64,000 nt of DNA from Cephalopachus bancanus (Eukaryota > Chordata > Mammalia > Primates > Tarsiidae). The notes below the pieces were generated by a model. That model had not been told where the DNA came from, did no database searches, and saw only the letters and a list, made by a program, of their open reading frames with translations. Positions 22,491 through 33,745 of the stretch are shown piece after piece. The stretch's first letter is position 1. Each line of letters begins with the position of its first letter. Both the position numbers and the translations under genes were made by a program. The stretch covers positions 5,518,001 through 5,582,000 of the forward strand of contig JAPVLO010000056.1 in assembly GCA_027257055.1 (NCBI GenBank), read 5' to 3'.

Positions 22491-22892
22491 TGAAGGACGA
22501 TGGCGCCAGTGAGACTCAACACCCTTTGAGGCCAAGAGATTTATTAGAGCAGCGGCTACAGAGAAAGAAGGTCTGTAACCGCCTGGTAGGGAAGGGGGAG
22601 TGAGAGAGCAAGGGCGAGAGAGGTCTGTATTTATCGGTTTGGGAGGGGGGCCAGTGCTCTATCGGAACCTGGCGGTGCCGGCCAGTGCCATCTTAGGGTC
22701 TTTCTTGGAGGGAGCTATGAGGTAGTATTCCTATAGGGAGATAATATTTGTGTACAAGTTTAAGTCCCTTACTTATCATTATTAAGTAATGATAGAAGAG
22801 CAGGAGCTTAGGGCCTTTGTTGTCTTTGGTTCCGTATGGTGTTTTAGCGCCATCTCGGGAGACTCCCTTCTGACTGTTCCCTGGGCCTTTCA
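22491..22892 (-). mobile_element. Solo LTR (402 bp, minus orientation) inserted in L1-C ORF2
   Basis: The interrupted L1 sequence is recovered exactly when 22491-22892 plus one copy of GGAAG is removed. GGAAG occurs at 22486-22490 and 22893-22897 (5-bp TSD). The insert runs TG...CA. Read on the minus strand it shows a TATA-like GATAAATACAG, then AATAAA about 100 bases later, and ends CACTTCCTCTATT side with a GCGCC-containing U5-like stretch. This is the layout of a retroviral LTR (U3, R, U5). No internal retroviral sequence remains. The family was not recognised. A 23-base piece inside it (22763-22785) also occurs in L1-C at 22058-22080. Confidence 0.85.
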
Positions 22893-24120
22893 GGAAGACT
22901 TCAACACTTCAATGGCAGCAATAGACGGATCATCAAGGGAGAAAATCAATGAAGAAACATTGGAGTCAAACAGGACCCTAGAGGAAATGGAATTAACAGA
23001 CATCTACAGAACTAGAGAATATATATTTTTCTCATCAGCACATGGAATACTCTCCAAGATAGACCTTATGATAGGCCACAAGTCAAGTCTAAGTAAATTC
23101 AAAGAAATACAAATCATATCAAATAACTTCTCAGAACACAGTTGAATAAAAGTAGAAATTAACTCCAAGAAGAATTTGTGGAGCCAAATAAAAACATAGA
23201 AGTTAAACAATCTGCTCCTGAATGATTCTTGGGTCAACAACAAAATCAAGATGAAAATTTAAAAATTCCTTGAAAAGAATGACAATAATAAAACAAATTA
23301 TCAAGATCTTTGGGACACAGCTAACACTGTGCAAAGAGGAACATTTATAGTGCCTAAGACCAACATTAATAAGACTGAAGGATCGTGTATTGACAACCAA
23401 ACATCACACCTCAAGGACCTAGAAAAACAAATCAAACCTAAAATAAAACCCAAGGCTAGCAGAAGAAAAGAAATAATGAAGATCAGAATGGAACTAAGTG
23501 AAATTGAAACTGAAAAAAAGTCTCAATGAAACAAAATGTTGGTACTTTAAAAATATAATCAAAATTGATAGACCACTAGCTAGATTAACTAAGAAATTAG
23601 GAGAGAGGACTCAAATTAGCTCAATCAGAAATAACAAAGGGGACATTACAACTGATATGATGGAAACTCGAAAGATCACCCAAGACTACTATGAACGCCT
23701 CTTTGTAAATAAACAAGGCAACCTAGAGGAAATGGATAAATTCTTGGAAACATGCAAGGAAGACATAAAAACCCTTAACAGACTAATAACAAGTAGCAAG
23801 ATTGAAATAGTAATTAGAAGTCTCCCAACAACAACAAAAATCCAGGACCTGATGAACTCACAGCTGAATTCTATGAGATCTTCAAATAATTACTAGCACC
23901 AATTTTACTGAAGCTATTCCACAAGATTGAAGAGAAAGAAATTCTTCCTAACTCATTCTATAAGGCCAATATTACTTTAATACCAAAGCCAGGAAAAGAC
24001 ACATGAAAAAAACAAGTAAACAAAAAAACTACAGACCAATATCCCTTATGAACATAGATGCAAAATCCTCAAGAAAATATTAGCAAACAGAATTCAACAA
24101 CATATTTAAAAAAAAATAAT

Positions 24121-24420
24121 GGCCGGGCTTGGTGGCTCAGCCTGTAATCCCGCGCCTTTGGGAGGCTGAGGTGAGTGGATTGCCTGAGCCCGTGAGTTCG
24201 AGACCCGCCTGGGCAGCGAGACCTCATCTCTACAATAAATCAAAAAAACCAGCCGGGCGTGGTAGGGCACGCCTGTAATTCTGGCTATTCAGAAGGCTGA
24301 GATGGAAGGATCGCCGGAGCCCAGCAGGCGAGGCTGCGGTGGCCAGAAGCGGCCACTGCACTCCAGTCTGGGTGACCAGGTGAGACTCCAACTCAAATAA
24401 TAATAATAATAATAATAATG
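24121..24420 (+). mobile_element. Alu (lineage-type) inserted in L1-C
   Basis: Dimeric 7SL-type SINE starting GGCCGGGCTTGGTGGCTCAG with the CAATAAATC linker and a (AAT)n tail. The L1 text resumes at CACCATGACCAAGTGGATTT. The AATAAT(G) sequence on both sides is consistent with a short TSD. Confidence 0.93.
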
Positions 24421-24684
24421 CACCATGACCAAGTGGATTTTATCTCAGGGATGCAAGGGTAGATCAACTACACAAGTCAATAAATGTGATCCATTACATA
24501 AATATAATAAAAAATCATGTGATGATTTCAATAGACACAGTAAAAGCATTTTACAAAATCCAACATTCCTTCATGATAAAAACCCTCAGCAAATTAGGCA
24601 TAGAGGGAACATTCCTCAAAATAATAAATGCAATATATGACAAACCCATAACCAATGTCATCCTAAATGAAGAAAAATTAATAT

Positions 24685-24750
24685 TAATATTAATAGCAAT
24701 CACTGGCTTTAATTAAGTAATATTAATAGCAATCACTGGCTTTAATTAAC
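24685..24750. repeat. 33-bp tandem duplication at the broken 3' edge of L1-C
   Basis: Copies at 24685-24717 and 24718-24750 are identical except for the last base (G/C). The duplication sits exactly where L1 similarity ends. Confidence 0.92.
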
Positions 24751-24984
24751 TAACATTCTATCTATCAAACACATAATTAGTTCCTTTTGCTTCTTTTTAG
24801 CTCCTTCTGGTTACTAGGCTTCTTTTTGGTAGAAAACTTCATCATCACTTATCCACTACTCAATCTCCTAATCTTTAGTCTCTCCTCCTATCAAAATTTG
24901 GCAATTCTGGGTTCCATATGCTCAAGGTCCCCTCCTAAAATTTTTAGGTTTAGGCTTAGGAAAAATGCTATGCTTATTCTCTCA

Positions 24985-25090
24985 GAAGCAGCATGTTGTA
25001 GTGAAAGAAGTACAAGTCTTAAAATTAAGAATCTGGTACTTACAGGCTACCACGAATACATCTCACATTCCAGGCAACTTCAAATCAAGC
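24985..25090 (+). mobile_element. MIR fragment, plus strand
   Basis: GTTGTAGTGAAAGAAGTACAAGTCTT, followed by AATCTGGTACTTACAGGC, resembles a diverged MIR 5' half. Weak. Confidence 0.4.
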
Positions 25091-25879
25091 TAGCATATTG
25101 CACTAGTCTTCAAGAAAGGAGATGCATGAAATAGTAATAGAAATGAACCAGCTTGCTGTCTGTGGTTCTAAGTCACATTAATTTGTCTAGTTCAGGAGCA
25201 AATTACTACCATGATCACTATATAGTTTCACATGTCTATTCCAAAAGTATCTCTAGATGTTTCAGATTTGCTGGTTGTGATATGATTATGTGGTAACTTT
25301 CTCTAAAGTGCTCAGAAATTTCACTACAGGCAGATAATTTGCTTCATTCACTCTGAAAATAGTTGGGAAAAAATCGTATCTGACAAATCCGAGGGGCCTG
25401 CAGGTTCTCTAATGATTCCTTTAACTGATGTAAATGTTATGATAGACACAGACTCAGTGTGGAAATTGTCTTTACAGGGACAACATTTTTCTAGGATTAG
25501 ATTGCCTAAAATCTGAACCTCTTCTGTGTCCTTTCCTCCACAGCCTGGGCAAGATCAAGGGCTGAACAGGCCATGTAGAATGACCAGGCCTCTTTGAATG
25601 AGCCAGTGAGTTTATGGGCAGATTGCTATGCAGTTAAACACTTGCTCTAGAAGTCCCTGAAATTGTTTTCAGTGCATGTGCATTCAGAATTACATCATGA
25701 AGTATGAGCTATAGAAAGTACTTTGTTAGTAATGGCTATAAGTGCAATGTATAGCTTCTATTTTTTTTCCAGTTTGGAATTCACATAAACCTGATTGAAC
25801 TCTTACACATCTTTCAGGACCTGTGTTTTGCTCCTTAGCTGAATTGCCTTGCCTGAGCTGACTAAGCAAAATTAGTCAA
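25091..25879. other. Unannotated sequence
   Basis: No gene, repeat or long open frame is recognised. Confidence 0.4.
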
Positions 25880-26070
25880 TCTACCTGTGTGGTTCTATTC
25901 TTTCTAGAACAGACTGATTGTAGAATTGTCACAAAACATTTTTTATATGTTGCTCTTTCCTACTAGATTGTGGCTATTCCTAGATAAGAACCATGCCTGA
26001 TTCTTCTGTGATACCCACTGTCTAACTCTGGGGCTCATAGAATATACTTGTTAAATAGTTGAATAACTAT
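25880..26070 (+). mobile_element. L2 LINE 3' end, plus strand
   Basis: Contains a diverged 'CTAGATTGT...ACCATGCCTGATTC...GGGGCTCATAGAATATACTTGTTAAATA' series that follows the L2 3' terminus (CTCCATGAGGGCAGGGAC...AGTAGGCGCTCAATAAATA). Confidence 0.65.
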
Positions 26071-26154
26071 CTACAAGACTTTTAGAAGAAAAAATAAAAG
26101 CTGAAAAGACTTAAAAGACTTGGGAAAAGGAAAGGAGAACTTACTCAAAATTTA

Positions 26155-26300
26155 TTGACTGCCTAATATATATAAGGCACATAACAGAGTAATTTATTTT
26201 TCCTCACAGCGCCCTTTAGGAAAAAAAAACTATTCCCATTTGACAGAGCAGGAACTGAAGCTCAAAAAGTATAATCAATATATCTAGGTTACAGAAACAA
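26155..26300 (-). mobile_element. MIR, minus strand
   Basis: TATTCCCATTTGACAGAGCAGGAACTGAAGCTCAAA is the antisense MIR core. Confidence 0.75.
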
Positions 26301-26604
26301 GAATTGGTAAATTTATAGTTTGATTTCAAATCTGTGTTATGCTAAAACCTTTGTCTTTTGCATTATACTTTCCTACCTCTCAGTGAGATTAGAACCTATA
26401 GTTTCTCTGCTTCCAGGGAACCGGCTTTCTGATTTGCTTTGTTTTATTTGTCAGAAGGGAATGTTTAGCTACCTCTCAAACACCAGGCTACCCAGGAAGT
26501 TCCTGGCTACTTCCAAGAAAAAGAACTGACAGACTGTGTGGAGTTCAAGAACTTGATTAGGCTTTGCTTACTAGTGGGGGGAGATCCGTGCTTAAGTGCT
26601 GTTG

Positions 26605-26800
26605 AAAGAAAAGTTTTATTGATGTATAACTGACAAAATAAGCTACACACATTGAGGGGTATAATCTGATAAGCTTTGATGTATTTATGTATATACGCAT
26701 GGGAAAATAATCACAATCAAGATCATGCAATTTCTGTCATTCTTCAAAGTTCCCTTGTATCCCTGGCAAGAACCTCCAGCAGGAATTTGAATAGAAATTT
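26605..26800 (-). mobile_element. L1M fragments, minus strand
   Basis: TTTTATTGATGTATAACTGACAAAATAAGCTACACAC is the antisense 3' end of an old L1M. From about 26760, GGCAAGAACCTCCAGCAGGAATTTGAATAGA matches antisense L1M reverse transcriptase sequence, so this is either two pieces or one internally deleted copy. Confidence 0.65.
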
Positions 26801-26816
26801 AAGAACCGACGTTCTT

Positions 26817-27106
26817 GCCGGGCTCAGTGGCTCAGCCAGTAATCCCGCGCCTTGGAAGGCTGAGGTGAGTGGATTGCCTGAGCCCGAGGGTTCGAGACCC
26901 ACCTGGGCAACTTGGCGAGACCTCATCTCTACAATAAATCAAAAATTAGCCGGGCATGGTAGTGTGCGCCTGTAGTTCCAGCCACTTGGAAGGCTGAGGC
27001 GGAAGGATCTCCAGAGCCCAACAGGTCAAGGCTGCGGTGGCCGGGAGCGACCACTACACTCCAGTCTTGGCGACAGAGTGAGACTCCAACTCAAAAAAAA
27101 AAAAAA
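26817..27106 (+). mobile_element. Alu (lineage-type), plus strand, 16-bp TSD
   Basis: Dimeric Alu with CAATAAATC linker and A tail. TSD AAGAACCGACGTTCTT (26801-26816) against AAGAACAGACATCCTT (27107-27122), 13 of 16 bases the same. It splits an older L1M. Confidence 0.95.
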
Positions 27107-27410
27107 AAGAACAGACATCCTTGACTTGTTCCTCATTTTGGAGGAAAGCATTCCTTCTTTTATCATTAAGTGCAATGTTAGCTTTAGACTTTTTAGATTT
27201 TTTTGTAGCTTTCATCAGGTTGAGACTATTCTCCTCTATAATTAGTTTTTTAAATCAGGGTTAGTTGTTAGATATTTAGATAGATAATTTTTCAGAGTCT
27301 ATTGATGTGGCTATGCGGTTTTTGTTGTTGTTGCTGTTGTTATTCTGCTAATATGAGTGAGTTACTCTCTTGGAGTCTATGATTGTATGTTATTTAAATC
27401 CTTGACTCTA
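27107..27410 (-). mobile_element. L1M ORF2 remnant, minus strand, continuing past the Alu
   Basis: CATCCTTGACTTGTTCCTCATTTTGGAGGAAAGCATTCC and TTTTTCAGAGTCTATTGATGTGGCTATGCGGTTTTT match antisense L1M reverse transcriptase. Heavily decayed. Confidence 0.65.
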
Positions 27411-27579
27411 TCTTAGCAAAATTCTAGTATTGCCTTTGACATTGTGGATCCAAAGGCTAATAACTAAGGATGTTATAAGTATGTGGTATCTTAAGTCATG
27501 TAGCAAATCCATAATTATTAGATACCTAACCAAAGTTATTTCCATCATACCATGAAAATAAATCACATGGTCTTTAACA

Positions 27580-27925
27580 TTTATTTTTTACAGAAAATAA
27601 AATTCACTCCTAGTTGTGTATAATTCAGTGAGTTTTTATAAGTACGTGTAAACATTCCTAAAATGATTATTCTAAAAGACGATCCCTCTCTCTGCCAAAA
27701 TTCCGTCACATTGTTTTTTTCTAGGCAAATCTGCTCTTTCTCTTCCAACCCAGGTAACCACTGATTTTTTTCTTCCATTCCTATAGTTTTTCCATTTTCT
27801 AAATATTCTATATATGGATTCACACAGTATATAGTCTTTTGAGACTGAATTCTTTCACCTATTAAATGCCATTGCAATTTATTGATGTTGTAACTTTTAT
27901 CAATACATTGGTGTATCACATTTTG
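27580..27925 (-). mobile_element. L1M 3' UTR, minus strand
   Basis: TGTATAATTCAGTGAGTTTTTATAAG, AACCCAGGTAACCACTGATT and TATATGGATTCACACAGTATATAGTC follow the antisense L1ME-type 3' region in order. Confidence 0.7.
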
Positions 27926-29240
27926 CCACCAACTGCCTGAAAAGAAAACAATATAAACTATTGGAAATGTGGTATATTTGAAAAAAAATGAAAGCAGATA
28001 CTTAAGTGGTGAAGTGGGGAGGTCACTACTTAATAATACAAAAATCACATTTCCCCATCAATACGTAAAAAACAAAGACAAATGGAACTCTTTGGTTCAA
28101 AGTGTGACCATATCCTTTAGTCACACAATTGGGGTGACCTAATACCAGAACTACATCTTTGCCATTGCTTCTAACCATATTCTATCGTTACTTTCTGCCT
28201 ATTTTGCATACCCAGTATTATTTCATTAAATTCTTGCTTGGCAAACTAGACTGGATAAGACATCATTGCTATTTGCATAGCCTATATGGTAATGAGAGTG
28301 AAGTAATTAAACAGCAATGGGGTAAGTGGAGTCAGGTTTCATAAATAGATTTCCATTTTTCTCCACGGTGGGGGCAATTTTCAGCTCCATTGGGCAGACA
28401 CTCTGACAGAACAGGCAATGTGGGGTACAAGAGCAGTTTGAGATCCTAAGGCCCATATGAAGAGAAGAGCTTAGACCACGACAGGGAAAGAGATAGATCT
28501 CATTCACTTCGCCATTTCACTCTCAAGGTTTTCACTAATCCTTTGGGGAAGTTTCCATTGTATAGTATGTATAATTGAATATATATTATGCTTTGGTTAA
28601 TCATATCACAAACTATATATTCTTAGTCCATGAAGTAGACTCAGCTCTCAACTTATGCTGTCTTTATAAGGTCCTGAGTAAAAAGGATATTATAAAGCTA
28701 TCTAGATCTTTTTGAAGATGGGCAAGGGCATCTCAGGGGGAGTCCTCACAAGCACAACAAGTCATATCTGACCCATAACTAGGAACCTTCCAGGGTAGTT
28801 AGTATTGGGTGGGGAGAGTAAGCTCTGGGGTGGGTTGGGAGATTCATACTGACACTGTGCAGGGCATCTTGGAACAGATAACTAAGCAAAAGTTGTCCAA
28901 ACTTACAACAAAAGCTGTCAGGCACTCATTCACAGCAAATGTCAGACTCTAGACACCAACTGCTAATGTGTTACAAAGTGCTGATTAGGGATTATTGAAG
29001 CTGTCTATAAACTTTCTATTACCATTAAGTCAGAAATGAGTTGATTCTAATTCCATCAGCATTTTATGTTTTTCTTATACATTTTACATCTGCAAAGGTC
29101 AGCATTTATAACATTTAAATTAGTGCTGTATTTATGATGAATGCATTAAAAAAAGAAGCCAGGTATTTAATTAATATAAGCATCAACTTTAGGTCATATT
29201 ACTGCATTAATTCTGGAACTGATTTGTATGATGTACATAA
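27926..29240. other. Unannotated sequence
   Basis: No gene or clear repeat. The ORF at 27581-28048 on the minus strand is an L1M 3' UTR chance frame and not a gene. Confidence 0.4.
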
Positions 29241-29244
29241 AAAT

Positions 29245-29360
29245 TATATCTCCAAACTGGTTAAGTTCCATGAAGACAGAATTTTATTTCTGTTTTTTAA
29301 TTGATGTGCACCAAGCCTCTAGAGCCATTCAATAAACAAAATAAGGGCTGAATTGAACTA
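29245..29360 (+). mobile_element. L2 3' end fragment, plus strand
   Basis: GTTCCATGAAGACAGAATTTTATTTCTGTTTTTT ... CAATAAACAAAATAAGGGCTGAATTGAA follows the L2 3' end. Confidence 0.55.
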
Positions 29361-29884
29361 GACCAGAAAATAAAATAAAAATATGCAAATCAGAGGGTTT
29401 AGAGAGTTGTGATAGTTGGATAAGAAATTTGGCTCTGAAGTTCCTAGAAGCTGAAGTGAAAATTAAATTACACTCAATTATGTGGCTTACAATGTCAAAG
29501 AGGAGAAAGAATACAAATTCATTAGGGAAAATTAAGCTTTCCTAGGACTAAACGCTACTGTGGGAATTCATAAGCAGTAGTGAGTTTTTAGAGTAATGCT
29601 TCATATCATTTGTCAGTGAAAGTTGAGAGCATAAGGTTAAACTTTAACATATCAAATATAATTCTAGAATAGATTTAGATAATATTCCTTTGATTATAAG
29701 ATGGGAAGAGGGAGAAGCGGGTAGCAGGGAGCAATATGTAAAATTGTGCAGGTAGGTAAAACTGTGACTGAAAAAGTTTGGCCTCTCAAAAATAAAAATT
29801 ATTTTCCATTTTTTTGCCATTTCCTGCTCAATCTTGTCTTAATCATTTACACTCACTCAGGATCATTTATTAATCTCTTTTTTA
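29361..29884. other. Unannotated sequence
   Basis: No feature recognised. Confidence 0.4.
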
Positions 29885-30290
29885 TGCTTCAGGTAGGTAC
29901 TGAGACAGACACTCATGATACAAGATAAATTCAATGTAGTAGTCCTGTCCTGGGTAAAGCATGTCAATTGGCCATTTTGAAGCATTGCCAAGAGCAAGGT
30001 CTTAATGGTCTGCATGGGGACACAAAGGAGAGGCAACGCAAATAAGTTTGAGTCAAGGTAGGCTTCTCAGAAGAGGAGGCCTTAGAGCTGGTTTTTAAGG
30101 GTACGAGTTAGCTGAAAGAACAAAGAGGAAACAGCCCTCTAGGCAAGGGCGTGGCATATGTACTGTGAAATTATAATTACTGGCTGGGGTGGTGGGCAAT
30201 ACTGTGGAGAGGGATCTTGTGGGCTAAAGTAAGAAGTTTGAACTTTATCCTGAAAGCTATGGGCAACCATGATCATCTGAAAAATTGAAT
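29885..30290 (-). mobile_element. L2 LINE, minus strand, about 400 bp
   Basis: AGGCTTCTCAGAAGAGGAGGCCTTAGAGCTGG and, 150 bases on, GGGATCTTGTGGGCTAAAGTAAGAAGTTTGAACTTTATCC match the antisense L2 3' region in the right order. Confidence 0.75.
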
Positions 30291-30384
30291 CTCAGTGAGT
30301 GCAAGGCACTTTTCACTTAATGGTTAGTGATTTTGAACTTGGTCAATCCGTTTTAATGCTGTTCTTTTTAGTTCTGAGAGGTAG

Positions 30385-30545
30385 TTAATAACAATTCTTT
30401 TCATGCCAAATAGGCAGGGAATTCTTCCTCCTTAGCACATTATGGAAACAAGACAGTCCTGAAGTCCATTCGCCTTTATTTAACCAAGGACACACAGCTA
30501 CTGACTAGTAGATCTGGGATTCTAACCTTACTGGGGCAATACCAC
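30385..30545 (-). mobile_element. MIR, minus strand
   Basis: TTTAACCAAGGACACACAGCTACTGACTAGTAGATCTGGGATTCTAACC is the antisense MIR middle and 5' part. Confidence 0.75.
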
Positions 30546-30700
30546 AACATGGTAAAAAGGACAGAAACCTAAGTCTGGTGATACACATTTAAATTTCAAC
30601 TCTGAAACAATTTTGTGACCCTGAAGGAAGTCATGTAACCTTTCTTAGATTCAGTCCTCTCATTGTAGAGTTAATAATGACTGCCTTGGAATATAGATTT
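30546..30700 (+). mobile_element. MIR, plus strand
   Basis: A diverged MIR with ATTTTGTGACCCTGAAGGAAGTCATGTAACCTTTCTTAGATTCAGT. It lies head to head with the preceding minus-strand MIR. Confidence 0.7.
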
Positions 30701-32090
30701 GGTGTTGAAATAATGTGAACTGGTTCCAGCTTACTAGTGGGGGTTTAGTCGGCATGTGTTGATTCCAAAACTCAAGCACTCTGATGTCTAGTTTGGGATT
30801 GTTTTGGGGGAGCCTTTTTTTTGAAAGGTGGTCTCCCTATTATGGCTCTCTCTCTTTCCTTTTTAGTTCGTGATATTTCTGTGCCTTTTGGACCAAAGCT
30901 ATAGAGGTATTCAAATGAATCCTATGAGCTGAGGTCACTTGGATCTGCAGCAAGTACCTGACAAGTTTCAGCACAGCAGACCCTGGAGTTACTTAGGGTC
31001 AAAAAAGTGGCAGAAACATGTGTTTCTCATTGAAACCTCTGGGTAAGAACATTTTAAAACTTAATACAACCCGGATCTGACTGTGAATCTGCAGATTGAG
31101 GGCTGAAATCATCCAGAAACTGAATACTACTCATTAATGGCGAAAAGTGCAATGAGAAAGTGTTATGGGGATGGAGGGAGCAAAGCTTTAACTTAAATAC
31201 AGAGGCAGAGACATATTTTCTAAATCAATTTTTCTTAAGATCAACTCATACAAGCGAAGTCATTATAAAGCTAACCAAGGATAACAGCTCTATCAATCAA
31301 ATCTTTTGCCTTTACAGTTGAGTGAAATCTTTTTCTTCCCTTCATAACCAAAACTGAGAGGGCAGTTTAATTTCCTAGTTAGAGGCAAAAAGGAGTCTTT
31401 TCTTGACCCTTACTCTTCATCTCTACTGAATAGCTCACCCCACATTAATGTTATGCTTTATTATTCATATTATTAGTATTGAAAATTATTCCTGGGGGAG
31501 AAGGATATAATGATGAGGTATTAGGCTCTTTATTTGAAGAACTAATCAAATTTTAGGAAGACACACCAGTGCACTGCAGGGTTTCTGGGCAGGAGGCTAA
31601 AATGCTCTGTTCCCCCCCCTCACGGTTAAGGAAGTCCATGTTTAGCAGAGAATGACTTTTCTGGGCCTTTGAGGGAGGGCTTAGAGAAGAAGACTGGAGA
31701 GCCCCATTGTGTAGCAGGAGGAGGACTACCAGGCCCATGTTAAGAATATTCCCTTTTGAAAAATTTAAACATCATCCTAATAGAGGCAGTGTATTACTTC
31801 TTCTGTCTCATTCTAGGAAAAAATGAAGTTATTGTGAAAGAGGTCTGCCTCAGAGAGGCTACTTGCCCAGACAGGTTGATTATGGCTAATGAACTACGCA
31901 TGGCTTATCATATTTCACAAACCTCAAAGCACACAATAATATAATCATGAGACCAAATCAAATTCAGCTACATGCTAGGATCCTGCCTATAGTGGTCAGA
32001 AAATCCAACAGGGCCGTGCAGGTTTTCCCATCTAATATTATTCTTAGTATTTAAGGAATGTCAAAGTATAGGACAGTTGAGCTTTCTGAA
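30701..32090. other. Unannotated sequence
   Basis: No gene or clear repeat recognised over about 1.4 kb. Short open frames at 31553-31944 have no recognisable domain. Confidence 0.4.
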
Positions 32091-32094
32091 GAAA

Positions 32095-32285
32095 TACCAT
32101 GTCTTTAGGGCATCTAAGGAAATATTTAATCTAGGGCCTTCGTGTTATAGCTGAAGAGTAGGAGGCCACAGATGATATAACTTGCTGAAAGGTACACAGG
32201 TGGCTAGGGCCATGACAGACTGAGAGACTCGATCTTCCAGATTGTAGTCCCTGTCTCTTCCCTGCATTGTACTCTTGAGAATTTC
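32095..32285 (-). mobile_element. MIR, minus strand
   Basis: GATATAACTTGCTGAAAGGTACACAGGTGGCTAGGGCC ... TTGTAGTCCCTGTCTCTTCCCTGCATTGTACT follows antisense MIR to its 5' end. Confidence 0.7.
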
Positions 32286-32349
32286 TCAACTATTCTACTA
32301 TTATGCTAAGAAAGTGAATTTGAGGTATGAGGATAGAGAAGAGACTTAG

Positions 32350-32560
32350 CATGTGTTGAACAGCTAATTGATACTTAGGGTGGTTCTTGAGGGCTCTTGA
32401 ATTTATTATCTCATTTAATCTATAATAATCCTGTCAATTCTGTATTGTGTTCACTCCATAGATGCAGAAACTGAGGCTGAGAGGATTTAATATGGTCAAG
32501 GTACCATAGCTAGTAAAATAAAACTGGAATCAGCTCCAAGGTCAATTAAGTACCCAAATT
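32350..32560 (-). mobile_element. MIR, minus strand
   Basis: TCATTTAATCTATAATAATCCTGTCAATTCTG ... GATGCAGAAACTGAGGCTGAGAGGATTTAATATGGTCAAGG is a well-preserved antisense MIR. Confidence 0.8.
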
Positions 32561-32884
32561 GCCACAAATCACTACCTAGCAGGCAGTATGAATTTATGAA
32601 ATCCTCATAGAAATCAATAATATTCTCAGAGTTGGCATTGAACTCATAGGTAACCAACGTTTATCTTTGATTCAGTGTAGTATTTTTCTCTCTAGAATTC
32701 CTGACAGGTGTTCACCATTTCTACCTTAGAATCTTCAGTCATGAAGTACTCATCCCCTCACAAGATATTTAACTGTTGTAGATATGTAGTCTAAAAAATG
32801 TTTCATATGCTGGATTTTTTAGTTTATCTTCAAGTCACATCCTCCAGATCATTCTCTGATATTCCGTTCTTCATGTTGTACTCA

Positions 32885-33010
32885 ATCATCCATTTATTAT
32901 TTCAAAAAGGTTTATTGTCTATTGCATGCCAGGTACTATGCTCTATTCTAAGAACACAATGATGAATAAGACAAACATTCCTGTCTTCGTAGAGTTTGCA
33001 TTGTTTAAGC
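32885..33010 (-). mobile_element. L2 3' end, minus strand
   Basis: TTTATTGTCTATTGCATGCCAGGTACTATGCTCTATTCTAAGAACACAATGATGAATAAGAC matches antisense L2 3' end. Confidence 0.75.
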
Positions 33011-33544
33011 AAGGATTTGGGTGTAATTCAAATTTGAGTAACTGGAAGAGGAAACATTAATAGCAGAACACATAGAATTAAAAAAAAAAATCCAAGCTCT
33101 AAATTATGACTTCCTAAACCTTATAATAAAATGTTTATGTAGAAGGTCACTGACATGTCTTTAAGGATCACTTAGAAAATGAAGTATGAGGGAAATTTAA
33201 CCTCTGAGAAAACAATGGAAAACTTGTTTGGAGCCTCTAAATGGCGCCTCAGAGATCTGGCTGAGTTATGACTGATGACATAAAGGAATCTTCAGCAAGC
33301 GGTGCTGGGTATTTGGCAGCAGGCGAACTGTGCTAACTGCTGGACTTTTCATTATGCAAATATTGCCCCTAGGACTTGGTGTGAACAGGACAATGGTCTG
33401 ATCCTGAAATAGCAGCTTCTTAGACTTGTTTCAGACTATTCCACCAGGGAAATCACAGGTTCTAACAGATGGGAAGCAGGCCAGGGGAAGGCTGAAAGGG
33501 AGGCTTCTTCTTGCTTTCACCATGGCAAGATTGAACAATCACCA
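33011..33544. other. Unannotated sequence
   Basis: No feature recognised. Confidence 0.4.
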
Positions 33545-33745
33545 AAAGCCTCTTCGATACCAGGCCCTTTCTATTATTATCTCAGGTAATCCCCACCACA
33601 AGTGCCCTGAAGGAAGACTTATTATTACTCTATGATAGAAGAGGTAGACCAAGGATCTTGGAAGTTGTGTCCTATCGAAATGAATGGCTTGTAAGCAAAG
33701 AAGTGGAAGTCCCACCTATGTGTATCTGACTCCCAGTTCTGTGCT
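33545..33745 (-). mobile_element. MIR, minus strand
   Basis: TATTATTATCTCAGGTAATCCCCACCACAAGTGCCCTGAAGG ... TAGAAGAGGTAGACCAAGG follows the antisense MIR core; decayed. Confidence 0.55.

Larger units (their letters stand above)
22040..24690 (+). pseudogene. L1-C ORF2 remnant, interrupted twice and lacking its 3' part
   Basis: The endonuclease opening is at 22060-22210 (NINGLDAPLKRYRLAEWI, CCLQETHLTHKDS). The APNIGAPQFIKQIL-like middle is at 22410-22450. Its C-terminal part follows the LTR at 22893-23145 (TDIYRTREY, HGILSKIDLMIGHKS). Reverse transcriptase pieces occupy 23500-24110 ([14 protein letters not shown], then [14 protein letters not shown]), and after the Alu 24421-24690 ([16 protein letters not shown]). 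The FADD box and everything downstream are absent. Confidence 0.82.
19787..24717 (+). mobile_element. L1-C: plus-strand LINE-1 with 5' end kept and 3' end lost
   Basis: It starts GAAGATGGCCAACATATGGCAGC, the usual L1 5' end, directly inside a MIR. A roughly 1.1-kb 5' UTR follows (to about 20950), then ORF1 remnants (about 21000-21960), ORF2 remnants (22040-24690) and a sudden end within the reverse transcriptase part. Two later insertions interrupt it: a solo LTR (22491-22892) and an Alu (24121-24420). L1 normally truncates at the 5' end, so loss of the 3' side points to a later deletion rather than failed insertion. Confidence 0.85.

Noticed and set aside
22789..23145. 118-codon open frame with a start in unique-looking DNA
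   Set aside because: It begins inside the solo LTR and runs into L1-C endonuclease remnants, so it is a chance fusion of two dead elements.
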